Of a stretch of DNA of 64,000 bases, positions 1 through 8,840 are shown one piece after another. The notes under the pieces were generated by a model. The model made no database searches. It was not told where the DNA came from and saw only the letters and a program-made list of their open reading frames with translations. The position numbers and the translations under genes are program-made. The stretch is taken from NCBI GenBank assembly GCA_019417045.1, contig DXWE01000001.1, forward strand, positions 12,820 to 76,819, in the 5' to 3' direction. Source of the DNA: Oscillospiraceae bacterium. GTDB lineage: Bacteria > Bacillota > Clostridia > Oscillospirales > Acutalibacteraceae. The stretch's first letter is position 1. Each line of letters begins with the position of its first letter.

Positions 1-932
1 AGGGCGGCCACCACCAGCACCAGCACGCCGCTGCCGATTGACAGCAGGATCGTGATCCTCTGGATCTGGCCCATCTGCGACGACAGCAGCCTCTGCGGCA
101 CGGCTGTGAGGATTTTCCAGTTCACGTCGGAGAGATCGGAGGAGGTGAAATAATAGGTCTCTCCCTGATAGCGCACGGTGGCGATATCCGACGCAGCTTC
201 GTCCGTCTTGCGCCGGCACGCCGCATAAAAGTCCTCGGCGTCCACCATGCCGGTACTGTACAGCACCATGTCCCGCTGATCCGCCACCATGCACGCGGTG
301 GAGGGGATAGATAGCCCCGACTCCTGATTGGCCAGCTCCTTGTCAAGGTTGAGGAGCACCAGCGCGGTGCCGATATATTGCCGGAAGGTGTCCAGCTCGA
401 CAGAGCGGATCGGATACACATAGACATAATAGGACGTCCGCCTCTCTTCGGACAGCAGAGGCCGGGTGAAAAAGGGCTTTTCCGGCTGTATGTGCAGCAG
501 ATCGTACTCCTGCGTGAGGAAGAACATGGCCACCGGCTCCTCCTCCGCCACCGAGATGGTCGCGTGATCCGAGACGATTTTGATCGTCTCGATACAGTCG
601 TTGAGCGCCGCAATATTTTTGAGGCTGTCGGCGATATTTTCATGCGTCTGCGGATCGTTGCCGGTGTGGAGATAGCGCTGTAGCTGTTCGGAGCCGCAGA
701 TGTTCTCCAGAGCGTCGTTGACAAACGTGTGATTGGTGCGTATGTCCTGCTGGATCTGGAAGCTGATGCTGGAAAAATAGGTGCCGGACTGCTCCTTGAG
801 CGCCTGGGAGGAGACCGCGTAAAACAGAAAGTTCATGGCGATGACCGCCAGGAAAAATATGGCCAGAATCAGAATAATCAGAGATTTCAGCCGGATATCA
901 AACAGTCTTTTAAAGCGCTGAATCCACCGCAT
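1..932 (-). CDS. YesM-like sensor histidine kinase, N-terminal part (cut by window edge)
   Basis: About 310 residues of the N-terminus are present; the gene runs off the left edge. The start is the ATG at 930-932, preceded by GGAGGG at good spacing. A short basic head is followed by a membrane segment at about residues 13-35, then a roughly 240-residue extracellular sensor region of Cache type, then a second membrane segment beginning near residue 290. This layout is that of YesM-family sensor kinases, whose kinase domain would lie beyond the window. It is divergent from the GH9/ABC cluster and probably senses its substrates or products, with a YesN-type partner. The kinase domain is not seen, so the family call rests on layout and context; a methyl-accepting chemotaxis protein is a less likely alternative. 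Confidence 0.75.
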   Translation of the reverse strand, partial: MRWIQRFKRLFDIRLKSLIILILAIFFLAVIAMNFLFYAVSSQALKEQSGTYFSSISFQIQQDIRTNHTFVNDALENICGSEQLQRYLHTGNDPQTHENIADSLKNIAALNDCIETIKIVSDHATISVAEEEPVAMFFLTQEYDLLHIQPEKPFFTRPLLSEERRTSYYVYVYPIRSVELDTFRQYIGTALVLLNLDKELANQESGLSIPSTACMVADQRDMVLYSTGMVDAEDFYAACRRKTDEAASDIATVRYQGETYYFTSSDLSDVNWKILTAVPQRLLSSQMGQIQRITILLSIGSGVLVLVVAA

Positions 933-1056
933 AGAATCCCTCCGTCCGCCGAAATAATGACAAAAACTCCGATGTAATTCCATTTTATTCTGTGCGATGT
1001 TTATTATATAGTAGTCCTGTAAGAAAATCAATCGCCAAAAGTAAGAGGTGGAAACA

Positions 1057-3564
1057 TTGAAAAAACGAGTGGGGATTTGTCTTTTATGCGCCAGCCTGAT
1101 CCTGTCCGCCGCGGGATGCGCCCACCGCACCCCGGCCGAGCGAATTCCCAACCGCGTGGAGAGGGAGCCCTCCGTGACACAGGGCGACACGATTATAACC
1201 AACAGTATCGAGGGCAGCAATACCAGCCAATCACAAAGCGGCGGATGGACTTCCGCCGTTCAGCCGGGGGAGGGGGCCATATTGAAGAATGATTTTTCGG
1301 CAGAGACCCACAGCCTTCTGGAGTCACAGGTCGGGTACAGCCGCTACGGATACAAGGCGGTGTACATCCGCTCGGCCGTGGATCCGGGGGAGGCCGAGAC
1401 ATACGCGCCGTTTTCCTTGATCTCTGCCGAAAACGGGCGCACCGTCTACGAGGGGAAGGCCGTCTATTGGGGCGAGAAGTGGAACAGCTACTGGTGGGTC
1501 GCGGATTTTTCCGCCTGTGAGGAGGACGGGAAATACTTCGTCCGGATCCCGGGTGAAAACGGGGATCTGGAGTCCCAGGTCTTTGCGGTCGGCCGGCAGA
1601 TTCTGACCGACTCGTCCATCCAGATGGTGCTGTTCGACCAGCTGGACGCCCGCCGTTCGCCCGGAAAGCTCGGATGGCGGGACAGCTCCACCGACGAGCT
1701 GCGGGAGATCCACGCCAACATCATCGCGATCCAGACCCTGTGCGACGTGTACGACACGATCTATGACAGCCTGTCGGCGGAAAACCAGGCCAAACTGCTC
1801 GACAACATCCGGTTTGGATGCGAGTATCTGCTGGCGCTGCAGGAGCGGACCGACGATCCCCTGACCAACGGCCGGTTCAAGCACGACCTGTACGACACAC
1901 AGTACAGCGCGCCCAAAATCCGCAATTTTTACGATATCGTCAACGCCATGGCGGCGCTGGCGCGCAGCTACCGGGTGATGAAGGGCCACGACCCGGCCGT
2001 GGCACAGACCTATAAGGAGGCCTTTGAGCTGAGCTATGAACTGTGCGTGCTGCGGCCCTATTATCTCGAATCCGAATTCACCCTGGAGGTGCCGGACGGC
2101 CGCAAGGGCGTGACCGCCGCGGCCAAAATCCGGTACGGGATCAACAGCATGCTGTGGGAATTCCCCACCGAACTGCGCACACGGGACCGCCTGATGTTCA
2201 TGAAGGCCTGCACGGAGATGTTCAAGGCCACCGGGGACACGTCTTATATGGACAAGGCCCGTGAACTGGCCGCGCAGATTGCAGACCGGCAGTACACGGA
2301 TTACGACAGCGCGCCCGACGGCTGCTACGGGATGTTCCGGGAATTCGACAACAACGAGACGGCGTTTATGGTGGACTGGCTACAGAGCTTCGGGCAAAAC
2401 CTCGGCTGTATCCAGCCCACCGACCTGGAGCCGTTCATCGACCTGATCGCCTACGACCCGGACAGCCCGGACGCCGCCCGATGGCACAACGTGATCCGCA
2501 CGTTTGCCGATGGGTATATCAAAAATTCCGCTGGGCTCACCCCGCTCGGGATCTACCCGGTGGCCGCCTATATGGACGAGGAGAACGGCGGGGTCAAGTT
2601 CTTCCAGTCCATCTCCCATGGCGCAAACAACCTCTATGGCCTGATGGGACGCAACATGATGATCCTGGGCAATTACCTCAACGACAGCAGCCTCCAGCAG
2701 CTGGCCCAGCGCAACACCCAGTTTGTCATCGGCCTGAATCCCGGCATGCCCAATGCGTATGAGGAGACGCAGTGGACCTCCTATTCCTTCATATACGGCC
2801 TGGGCAACCGGAGCTTCTCGGGCTTTTATGGGGAGGGGAGCCGGTACATACCGCCTCTGGGCAGCGGGATCAACGGCTTTACCGCCGCCCCGCAGTTCAC
2901 CGAGCGCCGTATTGGCGACGATCCCGACCTGCCCAAGGGTATTCTGAACGAAGACGGGAGCTATCAGTTCAATGAGGACTATCTGCCCCACAGCATGGCG
3001 TTCATCAGCGCCGCCGTGCTGAGCGAGGCGCCGTATACCCTGACGCTCCGGACGCAAAGCGGCGGCAAGGCCGTGGCGTCCACCGTGACCGCCACGGTGG
3101 ACGGGCGCACGGTGGGGACCTATGAGATCCCCGCCTCGGGAGAGCTGACCATTTCGGATCTGCCGCTCGGGCAGGCGGTGACGGTGGAGGTCTCGGGCTC
3201 CGGCAAGACGGCCCGGCGCACCTTCGGCACCGTGGGCGCCGGCTCGGGCGAGTGGACGGTGGATTTTGAAAGCCTGCTCTATCTGGAGGTGACCGCTCCG
3301 ACGGTGGTGTCGGGCGACGCGGGGCAGGTGGAAATCCGGCTGAAAAACGAGGGGACGGCGGATATGTCCGTCTCCCTGAACCTTCTCGCGGACGGCGTGC
3401 AGACCGGACAGCAGACGCTGCAGGCAAATCTTTCGCCCGGTGACGAACAGACGCTGCGGATGGCGATCGCCTCCACCGGCGTCAAGAAGCCCTACGCCCT
3501 TCTGGTACAGGCCGCGCACGGCGGACAGGTGACCCAGGTGGCGGTAGCGGGGCTGGCAAAATAA
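1057..3564 (+). CDS. GH9-like lipoprotein (CelD N-terminal Ig-like domain plus alpha/alpha-barrel domain)
   Basis: An 835-residue exported lipoprotein. The TTG at 1057 is preferred because AGAGGTGG lies 5-6 nt upstream; a GTG at 1048 would lie inside that ribosome site. The signal peptide ends in a lipobox with Cys21. Residues about 85-180 match the Ig-like N-terminal domain of GH9 cellulases, and about 195-660 the alpha/alpha-barrel catalytic region. Two beta-rich segments follow. The usual GH9 DAGD nucleophile-water motif is replaced by GWRDSSTDE (Asp209), whereas the general-acid motif is kept as FNED (Glu640). The gene is 12 nt before its paralogue and heads the ABC-transporter operon, so it probably trims plant polysaccharide at the cell surface. 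The substrate is unknown, and the altered active site makes standard cellulase activity uncertain. Confidence 0.8.
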   Translation: MKKRVGICLLCASLILSAAGCAHRTPAERIPNRVEREPSVTQGDTIITNSIEGSNTSQSQSGGWTSAVQPGEGAILKNDFSAETHSLLESQVGYSRYGYKAVYIRSAVDPGEAETYAPFSLISAENGRTVYEGKAVYWGEKWNSYWWVADFSACEEDGKYFVRIPGENGDLESQVFAVGRQILTDSSIQMVLFDQLDARRSPGKLGWRDSSTDELREIHANIIAIQTLCDVYDTIYDSLSAENQAKLLDNIRFGCEYLLALQERTDDPLTNGRFKHDLYDTQYSAPKIRNFYDIVNAMAALARSYRVMKGHDPAVAQTYKEAFELSYELCVLRPYYLESEFTLEVPDGRKGVTAAAKIRYGINSMLWEFPTELRTRDRLMFMKACTEMFKATGDTSYMDKARELAAQIADRQYTDYDSAPDGCYGMFREFDNNETAFMVDWLQSFGQNLGCIQPTDLEPFIDLIAYDPDSPDAARWHNVIRTFADGYIKNSAGLTPLGIYPVAAYMDEENGGVKFFQSISHGANNLYGLMGRNMMILGNYLNDSSLQQLAQRNTQFVIGLNPGMPNAYEETQWTSYSFIYGLGNRSFSGFYGEGSRYIPPLGSGINGFTAAPQFTERRIGDDPDLPKGILNEDGSYQFNEDYLPHSMAFISAAVLSEAPYTLTLRTQSGGKAVASTVTATVDGRTVGTYEIPASGELTISDLPLGQAVTVEVSGSGKTARRTFGTVGAGSGEWTVDFESLLYLEVTAPTVVSGDAGQVEIRLKNEGTADMSVSLNLLADGVQTGQQTLQANLSPGDEQTLRMAIASTGVKKPYALLVQAAHGGQVTQVAVAGLAK

Positions 3565-3576
3565 GGAGGGACGGCA

Positions 3577-6500
3577 ATGAAGCGGTTTTGGGCGGGTTTC
3601 GCCTGTGCGGCGATGCTGATGGGGATCCTGTCGGGATGCAAAAGCCCCGCGGCCGGTCAGCCCTCCCCGCTTGACGGGGAGGATCTGACGGGCTGGGAAC
3701 TGTCGGAGGACGCCTCCTATTCCCTGACGCCGGAACAGGGTGTCTCGGGCGTTTTGCAAAAGAGCGGCGGCCGGTATCTGTCCACCGGGGAGATCCGGCC
3801 GGCCTATGCCGTGAGCGGCGGGAAACTGACAACCGAGCGGGTGTATTCCGCCCTGGAGACCGAGAGCTACTGGCGCGGCCTGTTCTTCACCGCCGACGAC
3901 TGGACGGCGGCGGACGGCGAGACCGTCTCGGCCCGGATCACCACCGACGTGGGGTCGATCGCGGGCATCTGTGTGGGCACGGACGCCGAGCTGAACAACG
4001 GGTTTGCCGCTGTGCTTCATCTGGCCAAACAGCGGCTGGAGATCATGCGGGTCAATCAGGGGATTCTGACCTCTCTGGAGACCTATCAGGACGGCGTGAC
4101 CACCAGCGCGGTGTCGGTGGAGACCGGCGGCAGCTATACGCTCGCCGTGTCCCTGACCCCGGTAGGGGAAAACGCCTTTCACATGGCGGTGGATGTGGAC
4201 GGCATCCGGCGCCTGGAGACGACGCTCGAGGGATACGGCGTGGCGCAGGGGCGTGGGAACCAGGTCTCCCTGGTGGTCTCAGACATGAAGGGCAGCTTCG
4301 AGGCGCTGTGCTTAGGAGAGCGGACGGCGGCGCTGGATGACTCCGTGCGCACGTCCGAAGCGGGCCTGCAGGCGGTGGACGAGGCCTTCCAAGGGACGCT
4401 CACCTCTGAACCCTTCACGATCAACAGCCGCTACCTGGCCTTCCGGGCGGGCGGCGGATCGGACACCGAAAACCTGAAAATCTGCCTGACCGACGCCAAG
4501 ACCGGCGAGGCGCTGCTCACCGAGACCGGCTCCGGGTCGGAGGAGATGACCCGCCGGGTGTGGGATGTGCAGGCCTATGCCGGACGCTCCTGCCGGATCC
4601 AGATCACCGATACGCTGAAATCCGGCCATCTCAATGTGGACTCATTTTTTGCCACAGACGAGATGCCGCTCGACACGCGGTTCAGCCTGCTGAACTCCCA
4701 GGTGGGATACGAGACCCACGCGGCGAAAAAGGCCTATATCCGCTCGCCCGGGGAAACGGCGTTTTCGCCCGCCTCCTTTGCGGTGCGGCGGTTCGACACC
4801 GGCGAGCCGGTGTACGAGGGGCGGATCCGGGAACTCGGAGCCTATTGGGAGAGCAGCTGGTGGGAGCTGGATTTCTCCGACTTCCGGGAGGCGGGGCGGT
4901 ATGTCGTCACCGTCGGGGAGGACCGGGATCTGCTGATCTCCACGGCGTTCGAGATTGGCGACAGCCTGCTGGTCAACGAGACGCTGCTGGACACCTCCCT
5001 CAACCAGCTGGACCTGCGGCGCTCGCCCGGGAAGATGGGCTGGCGGGACAGCTCCACCGACGAATTGCGCGAGCTGCACGCCCAGGTCATGACGGTCCAC
5101 ACCATGCTGGATATCCTGGAGACGGAGGAGAGCTGGCTGTCGCCCTATAACCGGGCGCGAGTGCTCGACAACATCGCCTTTGGCCTTCAGTATATTCTCG
5201 CGGCACAGGAGCGCACGGACGATCCCCTGACCGACGGCCGGTTTATCCACGATCTGTACCCCTCCCAGTTCTCGGCGCACGAGCTGCGCACCTGGTTTGA
5301 CATGACATATGCCATGTCCGCCCTGGCGCGGGCATACCCCGTGTTGCAGACCACGGACGCCCCGCTGGCGCAGCAGGTGAAAGCCGCTTTTGACCTCTCC
5401 TTCGACCTGTGCGTGCGGCGGCCCTACTATCTGCCCGAGGAGCTGGATGTGGAGGGCGCCGGCGGGCGCGAGCGGGCGGAGGCGGCCATCCGGCAGCTCT
5501 ATTATCTGCGGGAGATGAACTGGACGTTTGATTACAGCCTGCGCACGCGGGATAAGCTGATGTTCCTGACTGCCTGCACCTATATGGCAAAGGCGGACAG
5601 TGACCCGAAATACCTGGAACAGGCGAAAGTGCTGGCCAGGGAGGTCAGCGCCCAGCAGTATACCGACTACCAGAACCCCATCGACGGCGCCTACGGCTGT
5701 TTCTATGAATTTGAGAACAACCGCGAGGCGATGATGCTCGAGTGGATCCAGTCCACCAACCTGCTGCTCGGCAACCAGACGCCGACCGACCTGCAGCCCT
5801 TTATGGATCTACTCGAGCTGGCACCCGGGGACCCCGATGCCGCGATGTGGTACAACACCCTGCAAATCTATGTCGACGGCTATGTGAAACCGACCGCGCA
5901 GCTCACGCCTCTCGGCATCTATCCGGTCGCCGCCTATAACAACGACAGCCAGAGGGGAATCCGCTTCTTCCAGGCCCTCTCCCACGGCGCCTCCTCCCAT
6001 TTCGGGTTCATGGGCCGCAACCTGCAGAAGCTCGCCGGCTTCTTCGGGGACGCGGAGCTCCAGAAACTGGCGGAGAACAATGTCCAGTTCCAGGCCGGGC
6101 TCAACCCCGGTTTCCCCACCGGTGCAGATCAAACCGCCTGGAAATCGTATTCCCTGCTCTATCTGGTGGGCAGCCGGTATTTTAAGGGGAATTTCAACGG
6201 CGGCGCGTATGTCCCGCCCATCGGCAGCGGGTTCAACGGCTTTTCGGCCTCCCCGCAGTTTTCCGTGGGAATCGTCGATCAGTACCCCGACCTCCCGCTC
6301 GGGATCCTCGATGACAACGGGCAGTATCAGTTCAACGAGGACTATATCCCCCACGGCATGGGATATGCCAGCGGGATCGCCGCGGTGGAGTCCCCGGCGC
6401 AGGTGACCGTGAGGACGCAGGCGGCCGGTCAGCCGGTGCAGGCGACGATCCGTTTCTCCGGCGCGGCAGAGGGGACGGTGCAGGCAGACGAAACCGGGAC

Positions 6501-6918
6501 CGCGCTGCTGACCGGGCTCCCCCGCGCGGGTCAGTTGACGCTGGAGATCACCTATGGGCAGCAGACCGCCCGGCGGGAGCTGGCCCTGACTGCCGGACAG
6601 TCCCGGCCCGTGACGGTGGATTTCTCGGAGGATGTACAGGCTGTGCTGACCGTGCCGGAATCCCTGTCCGGCGAGGGGACGGGAACGCTTTCCCTGACCA
6701 ACCGGGGGCCCGCTGCGCTGACCGCCTCGGTGGCGATATCCGCCGACGGGGCGGCGGTGGGAGAGACGCCCGCCGCCGTGGCCTTGCAGCCCGGAGAGAC
6801 GGTCACGCTGGAGCTCACACTGACCGCCGGGGACGAGAGACAGCCCTACCTGATTTACGCCTATGTGACAACGCCGCATTCCGCGGCGGCGGTGACGGCC
6901 GGCGGACGGATCGCCTGA
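3577..6918 (+). CDS. GH9-like lipoprotein with added N-terminal beta-domains
   Basis: An 1113-residue lipoprotein (lipobox Cys21) with AAGGAGGG before the ATG. Residues about 30-260 look like a concanavalin/LamG-type beta-sandwich. About 270-365 form a second beta-sandwich, and about 370-460 the CelD-type Ig-like domain. About 470-940 form the GH9-like barrel, followed by two C-terminal beta segments. It is a clear paralogue of the gene just upstream and shares the unusual GWRDSSTDE motif (Asp491) and the FNED acid motif (Glu921). The shared departure from DAGD in both copies suggests a distinct subfamily, not chance decay. Its position between the smaller paralogue and the sugar ABC permeases suggests it prepares oligosaccharides for that transporter. 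Confidence 0.8.
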   Translation: MKRFWAGFACAAMLMGILSGCKSPAAGQPSPLDGEDLTGWELSEDASYSLTPEQGVSGVLQKSGGRYLSTGEIRPAYAVSGGKLTTERVYSALETESYWRGLFFTADDWTAADGETVSARITTDVGSIAGICVGTDAELNNGFAAVLHLAKQRLEIMRVNQGILTSLETYQDGVTTSAVSVETGGSYTLAVSLTPVGENAFHMAVDVDGIRRLETTLEGYGVAQGRGNQVSLVVSDMKGSFEALCLGERTAALDDSVRTSEAGLQAVDEAFQGTLTSEPFTINSRYLAFRAGGGSDTENLKICLTDAKTGEALLTETGSGSEEMTRRVWDVQAYAGRSCRIQITDTLKSGHLNVDSFFATDEMPLDTRFSLLNSQVGYETHAAKKAYIRSPGETAFSPASFAVRRFDTGEPVYEGRIRELGAYWESSWWELDFSDFREAGRYVVTVGEDRDLLISTAFEIGDSLLVNETLLDTSLNQLDLRRSPGKMGWRDSSTDELRELHAQVMTVHTMLDILETEESWLSPYNRARVLDNIAFGLQYILAAQERTDDPLTDGRFIHDLYPSQFSAHELRTWFDMTYAMSALARAYPVLQTTDAPLAQQVKAAFDLSFDLCVRRPYYLPEELDVEGAGGRERAEAAIRQLYYLREMNWTFDYSLRTRDKLMFLTACTYMAKADSDPKYLEQAKVLAREVSAQQYTDYQNPIDGAYGCFYEFENNREAMMLEWIQSTNLLLGNQTPTDLQPFMDLLELAPGDPDAAMWYNTLQIYVDGYVKPTAQLTPLGIYPVAAYNNDSQRGIRFFQALSHGASSHFGFMGRNLQKLAGFFGDAELQKLAENNVQFQAGLNPGFPTGADQTAWKSYSLLYLVGSRYFKGNFNGGAYVPPIGSGFNGFSASPQFSVGIVDQYPDLPLGILDDNGQYQFNEDYIPHGMGYASGIAAVESPAQVTVRTQAAGQPVQATIRFSGAAEGTVQADETGTALLTGLPRAGQLTLEITYGQQTARRELALTAGQSRPVTVDFSEDVQAVLTVPESLSGEGTGTLSLTNRGPAALTASVAISADGAAVGETPAAVALQPGETVTLELTLTAGDERQPYLIYAYVTTPHSAAAVTAGGRIA

Positions 6919-6940
6919 TTCTGGCAAGGGGGAATTCAAT

Positions 6941-7927
6941 TTGCAAGCTATCAAGACCCGTCCCGGGGCCGCCGGGCCGCGCAGGCGGGAAGCCCGGGCG
7001 CGCCGGCAGGGACCCGGGCTGCGCAAGCGGATGTGGCAGCACCGCTATATCTATCTGATGATGCTGCCCGGCCTGCTGTTCCTGCTTATCTTCAACTACT
7101 TCCCCATGGGCGGCATGGTGCTGGCCTTCAAAGACTACAAGTTCAACCAGACCTTTTGGGAGATGCCCTGGGCAGATCTGCACGGTTTTGCCTACTTTGC
7201 CGAGCTGTTTCGGGATGAAAAGTTCTGGGAGGTCACCCGCAACACGGTGTTGATCTCACTCGGGCGGATCCTCATCGAGTTCCCCGTGCCGATCATCCTG
7301 GCCATCCTCATGAACGAGGTGCGGCTGAAATGGTTCAAAAAGACGGTGCAGTCGGTGCTCTATTTCCCCTATTTTATCTCCTGGGTCATCATCGGCTCGA
7401 TGGTGTTCAACCTGTTTTCGGTCAACCGCGGCGCGGTCAATACCATCCTGTTCCAGCTGACGGGTGAGCGGGTGAATTTCCTCATCAACGACGTCTTTTT
7501 TATCGTCCTGCTGTTCGCCACCTCCATCTGGAAATCGGCCGGGTATTCGATGATCCTCTATATGGCGGCCATCACCAACATCGACGTGGAGCTGTACGAC
7601 GCCGCGACCATCGACGGCTGCAACCGGTTTCAGAAGATGCGGTATGTCACCCTGCCCGGGATCCGGATCATGGTGCTCACCATGCTGATCCTGGCCACCG
7701 GGAACATCATGAACGCGGGGTTCGACCAGATCTTCAACATGTACAACTCCAACGTCTACGACGTGGCGGACATCATCGACACCTACATCTACCGGATTGG
7801 GCTGCGGGAACTGAACTTCAGCACCGGCGTGGCCGTGGGGCTGTTCAAATCCATCATCAATTTCGGCCTGCTGATGGGGGTCAACGCGGTGTGCAAGCGC
7901 CTGAACGGCACCGGAATCTATATGTGA
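6941..7927 (+). CDS. Sugar ABC transporter permease, LplB/YtcP type (first subunit)
   Basis: A 328-residue integral membrane protein starting at TTG 6941, with AAGGGGG about 9 nt upstream. A very basic cytoplasmic head of about 35 residues precedes six predicted membrane segments. The binding-protein-dependent permease loop (EAA-like, around YDAATIDGCNRFQKMRYVTL) is seen near residues 220-240. With the next gene it would form the channel of a CUT1-type oligosaccharide importer fed by the lipoprotein downstream. No ATPase is encoded nearby, as is common in clostridial CUT1 loci that share an MsiK-like ATPase. The TTG start is inferred from the ribosome site. Confidence 0.9.
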   Translation: MQAIKTRPGAAGPRRREARARRQGPGLRKRMWQHRYIYLMMLPGLLFLLIFNYFPMGGMVLAFKDYKFNQTFWEMPWADLHGFAYFAELFRDEKFWEVTRNTVLISLGRILIEFPVPIILAILMNEVRLKWFKKTVQSVLYFPYFISWVIIGSMVFNLFSVNRGAVNTILFQLTGERVNFLINDVFFIVLLFATSIWKSAGYSMILYMAAITNIDVELYDAATIDGCNRFQKMRYVTLPGIRIMVLTMLILATGNIMNAGFDQIFNMYNSNVYDVADIIDTYIYRIGLRELNFSTGVAVGLFKSIINFGLLMGVNAVCKRLNGTGIYM

Positions 7928-7939
7928 GGGACCAGGCGA

Positions 7940-8827
7940 ATGAGACGTTTTTTCAAGAGAGTTACACTGTTTGACGGTATACTGCTTTTGTTTTTCTGCA
8001 TCCTTGCGATCATCATGATCTTCCCCCTGTGGAACATCCTGATGGTCTCCATCGCCCCCAATGAGTATTACGTCAAAAACGGGATCGTGCTGTTCCCCAC
8101 CGAGTTCACACTGAAGAATTACGAGTATGTGTTCACCTCTTCCCAGGTGCTCAAAGCGATGGGGATCAGTATCCTGGTGTCGGTGGGGAGCGTGGTGTAC
8201 AGCATGGCGCTGACCATCCCGCTCGCATACGGTCTGTCCCGGCCGGGCCTGCCGGGCAAGAGGCTGCTGGTCACCTATGTCCTGATCCCCCTGTTTTTCG
8301 GCGGCGGCATCATCCCGTTTTACATGCTGGTCCGGGACCTCGGGCTGTTCGACAGCCTCGCCGCCCTGATCGTCCCCTATGGCATCAACATGTTCTATTT
8401 GATCATCATCAAAAACAGCTTTTCCTCGATCCCCCCCTCGCTGATCGAGGCGGCCGAGATCGACGGCGCCAACGACCTGACCATTCTGTTTCGCGTGGTG
8501 CTGCCGCTGTCCACCGCGACGATCGCCACCTTCTCCCTCTTCACGCTGGTGGACAAATGGAACGACTGGTTCAGCTCCATGCTGTTTTTGAGCGACGGCA
8601 ACATGTTCCCGCTCGCCAAGCTGCTGCGGGACATCGTGTACAACAACGTCAACGTGGGGGACCCGAATCTCATCACGCCAGGCGCTTCCGGGGAGACACT
8701 CTATGCCGGCACGGAGGGGATCAAAATGGCCACCGTCATCATTGCCATCGTCCCCATCCTGTTTGTGTATCCGTTTTTGCAGCGGTATTTTGTCAAAGGC
8801 GTCGCGTCCGGCGCCATCAAATCATAA
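7940..8827 (+). CDS. Sugar ABC transporter permease, YtcP/AraQ type (second subunit)
   Basis: A 295-residue, six-span membrane permease with the conserved loop EAAEIDGANDLTILFRVVLP, which docks the ATPase. It begins 12 nt after its partner permease and is followed 13 nt later by the solute-binding protein, so all three should be co-transcribed and form one importer. The long variant, with a loop of about 30 residues before the last span, is typical of YtcP-family permeases that take up complex glycan fragments in Firmicutes. Confidence 0.9.
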   Translation: MRRFFKRVTLFDGILLLFFCILAIIMIFPLWNILMVSIAPNEYYVKNGIVLFPTEFTLKNYEYVFTSSQVLKAMGISILVSVGSVVYSMALTIPLAYGLSRPGLPGKRLLVTYVLIPLFFGGGIIPFYMLVRDLGLFDSLAALIVPYGINMFYLIIIKNSFSSIPPSLIEAAEIDGANDLTILFRVVLPLSTATIATFSLFTLVDKWNDWFSSMLFLSDGNMFPLAKLLRDIVYNNVNVGDPNLITPGASGETLYAGTEGIKMATVIIAIVPILFVYPFLQRYFVKGVASGAIKS

Positions 8828-8840
8828 GGAGGAGAGAGGT

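Noticed and set aside
2380..4182. A 600-codon open frame on the minus strand
   Set aside because: It is antisense to both GH9-like genes, spans their junction and has no coding signature.
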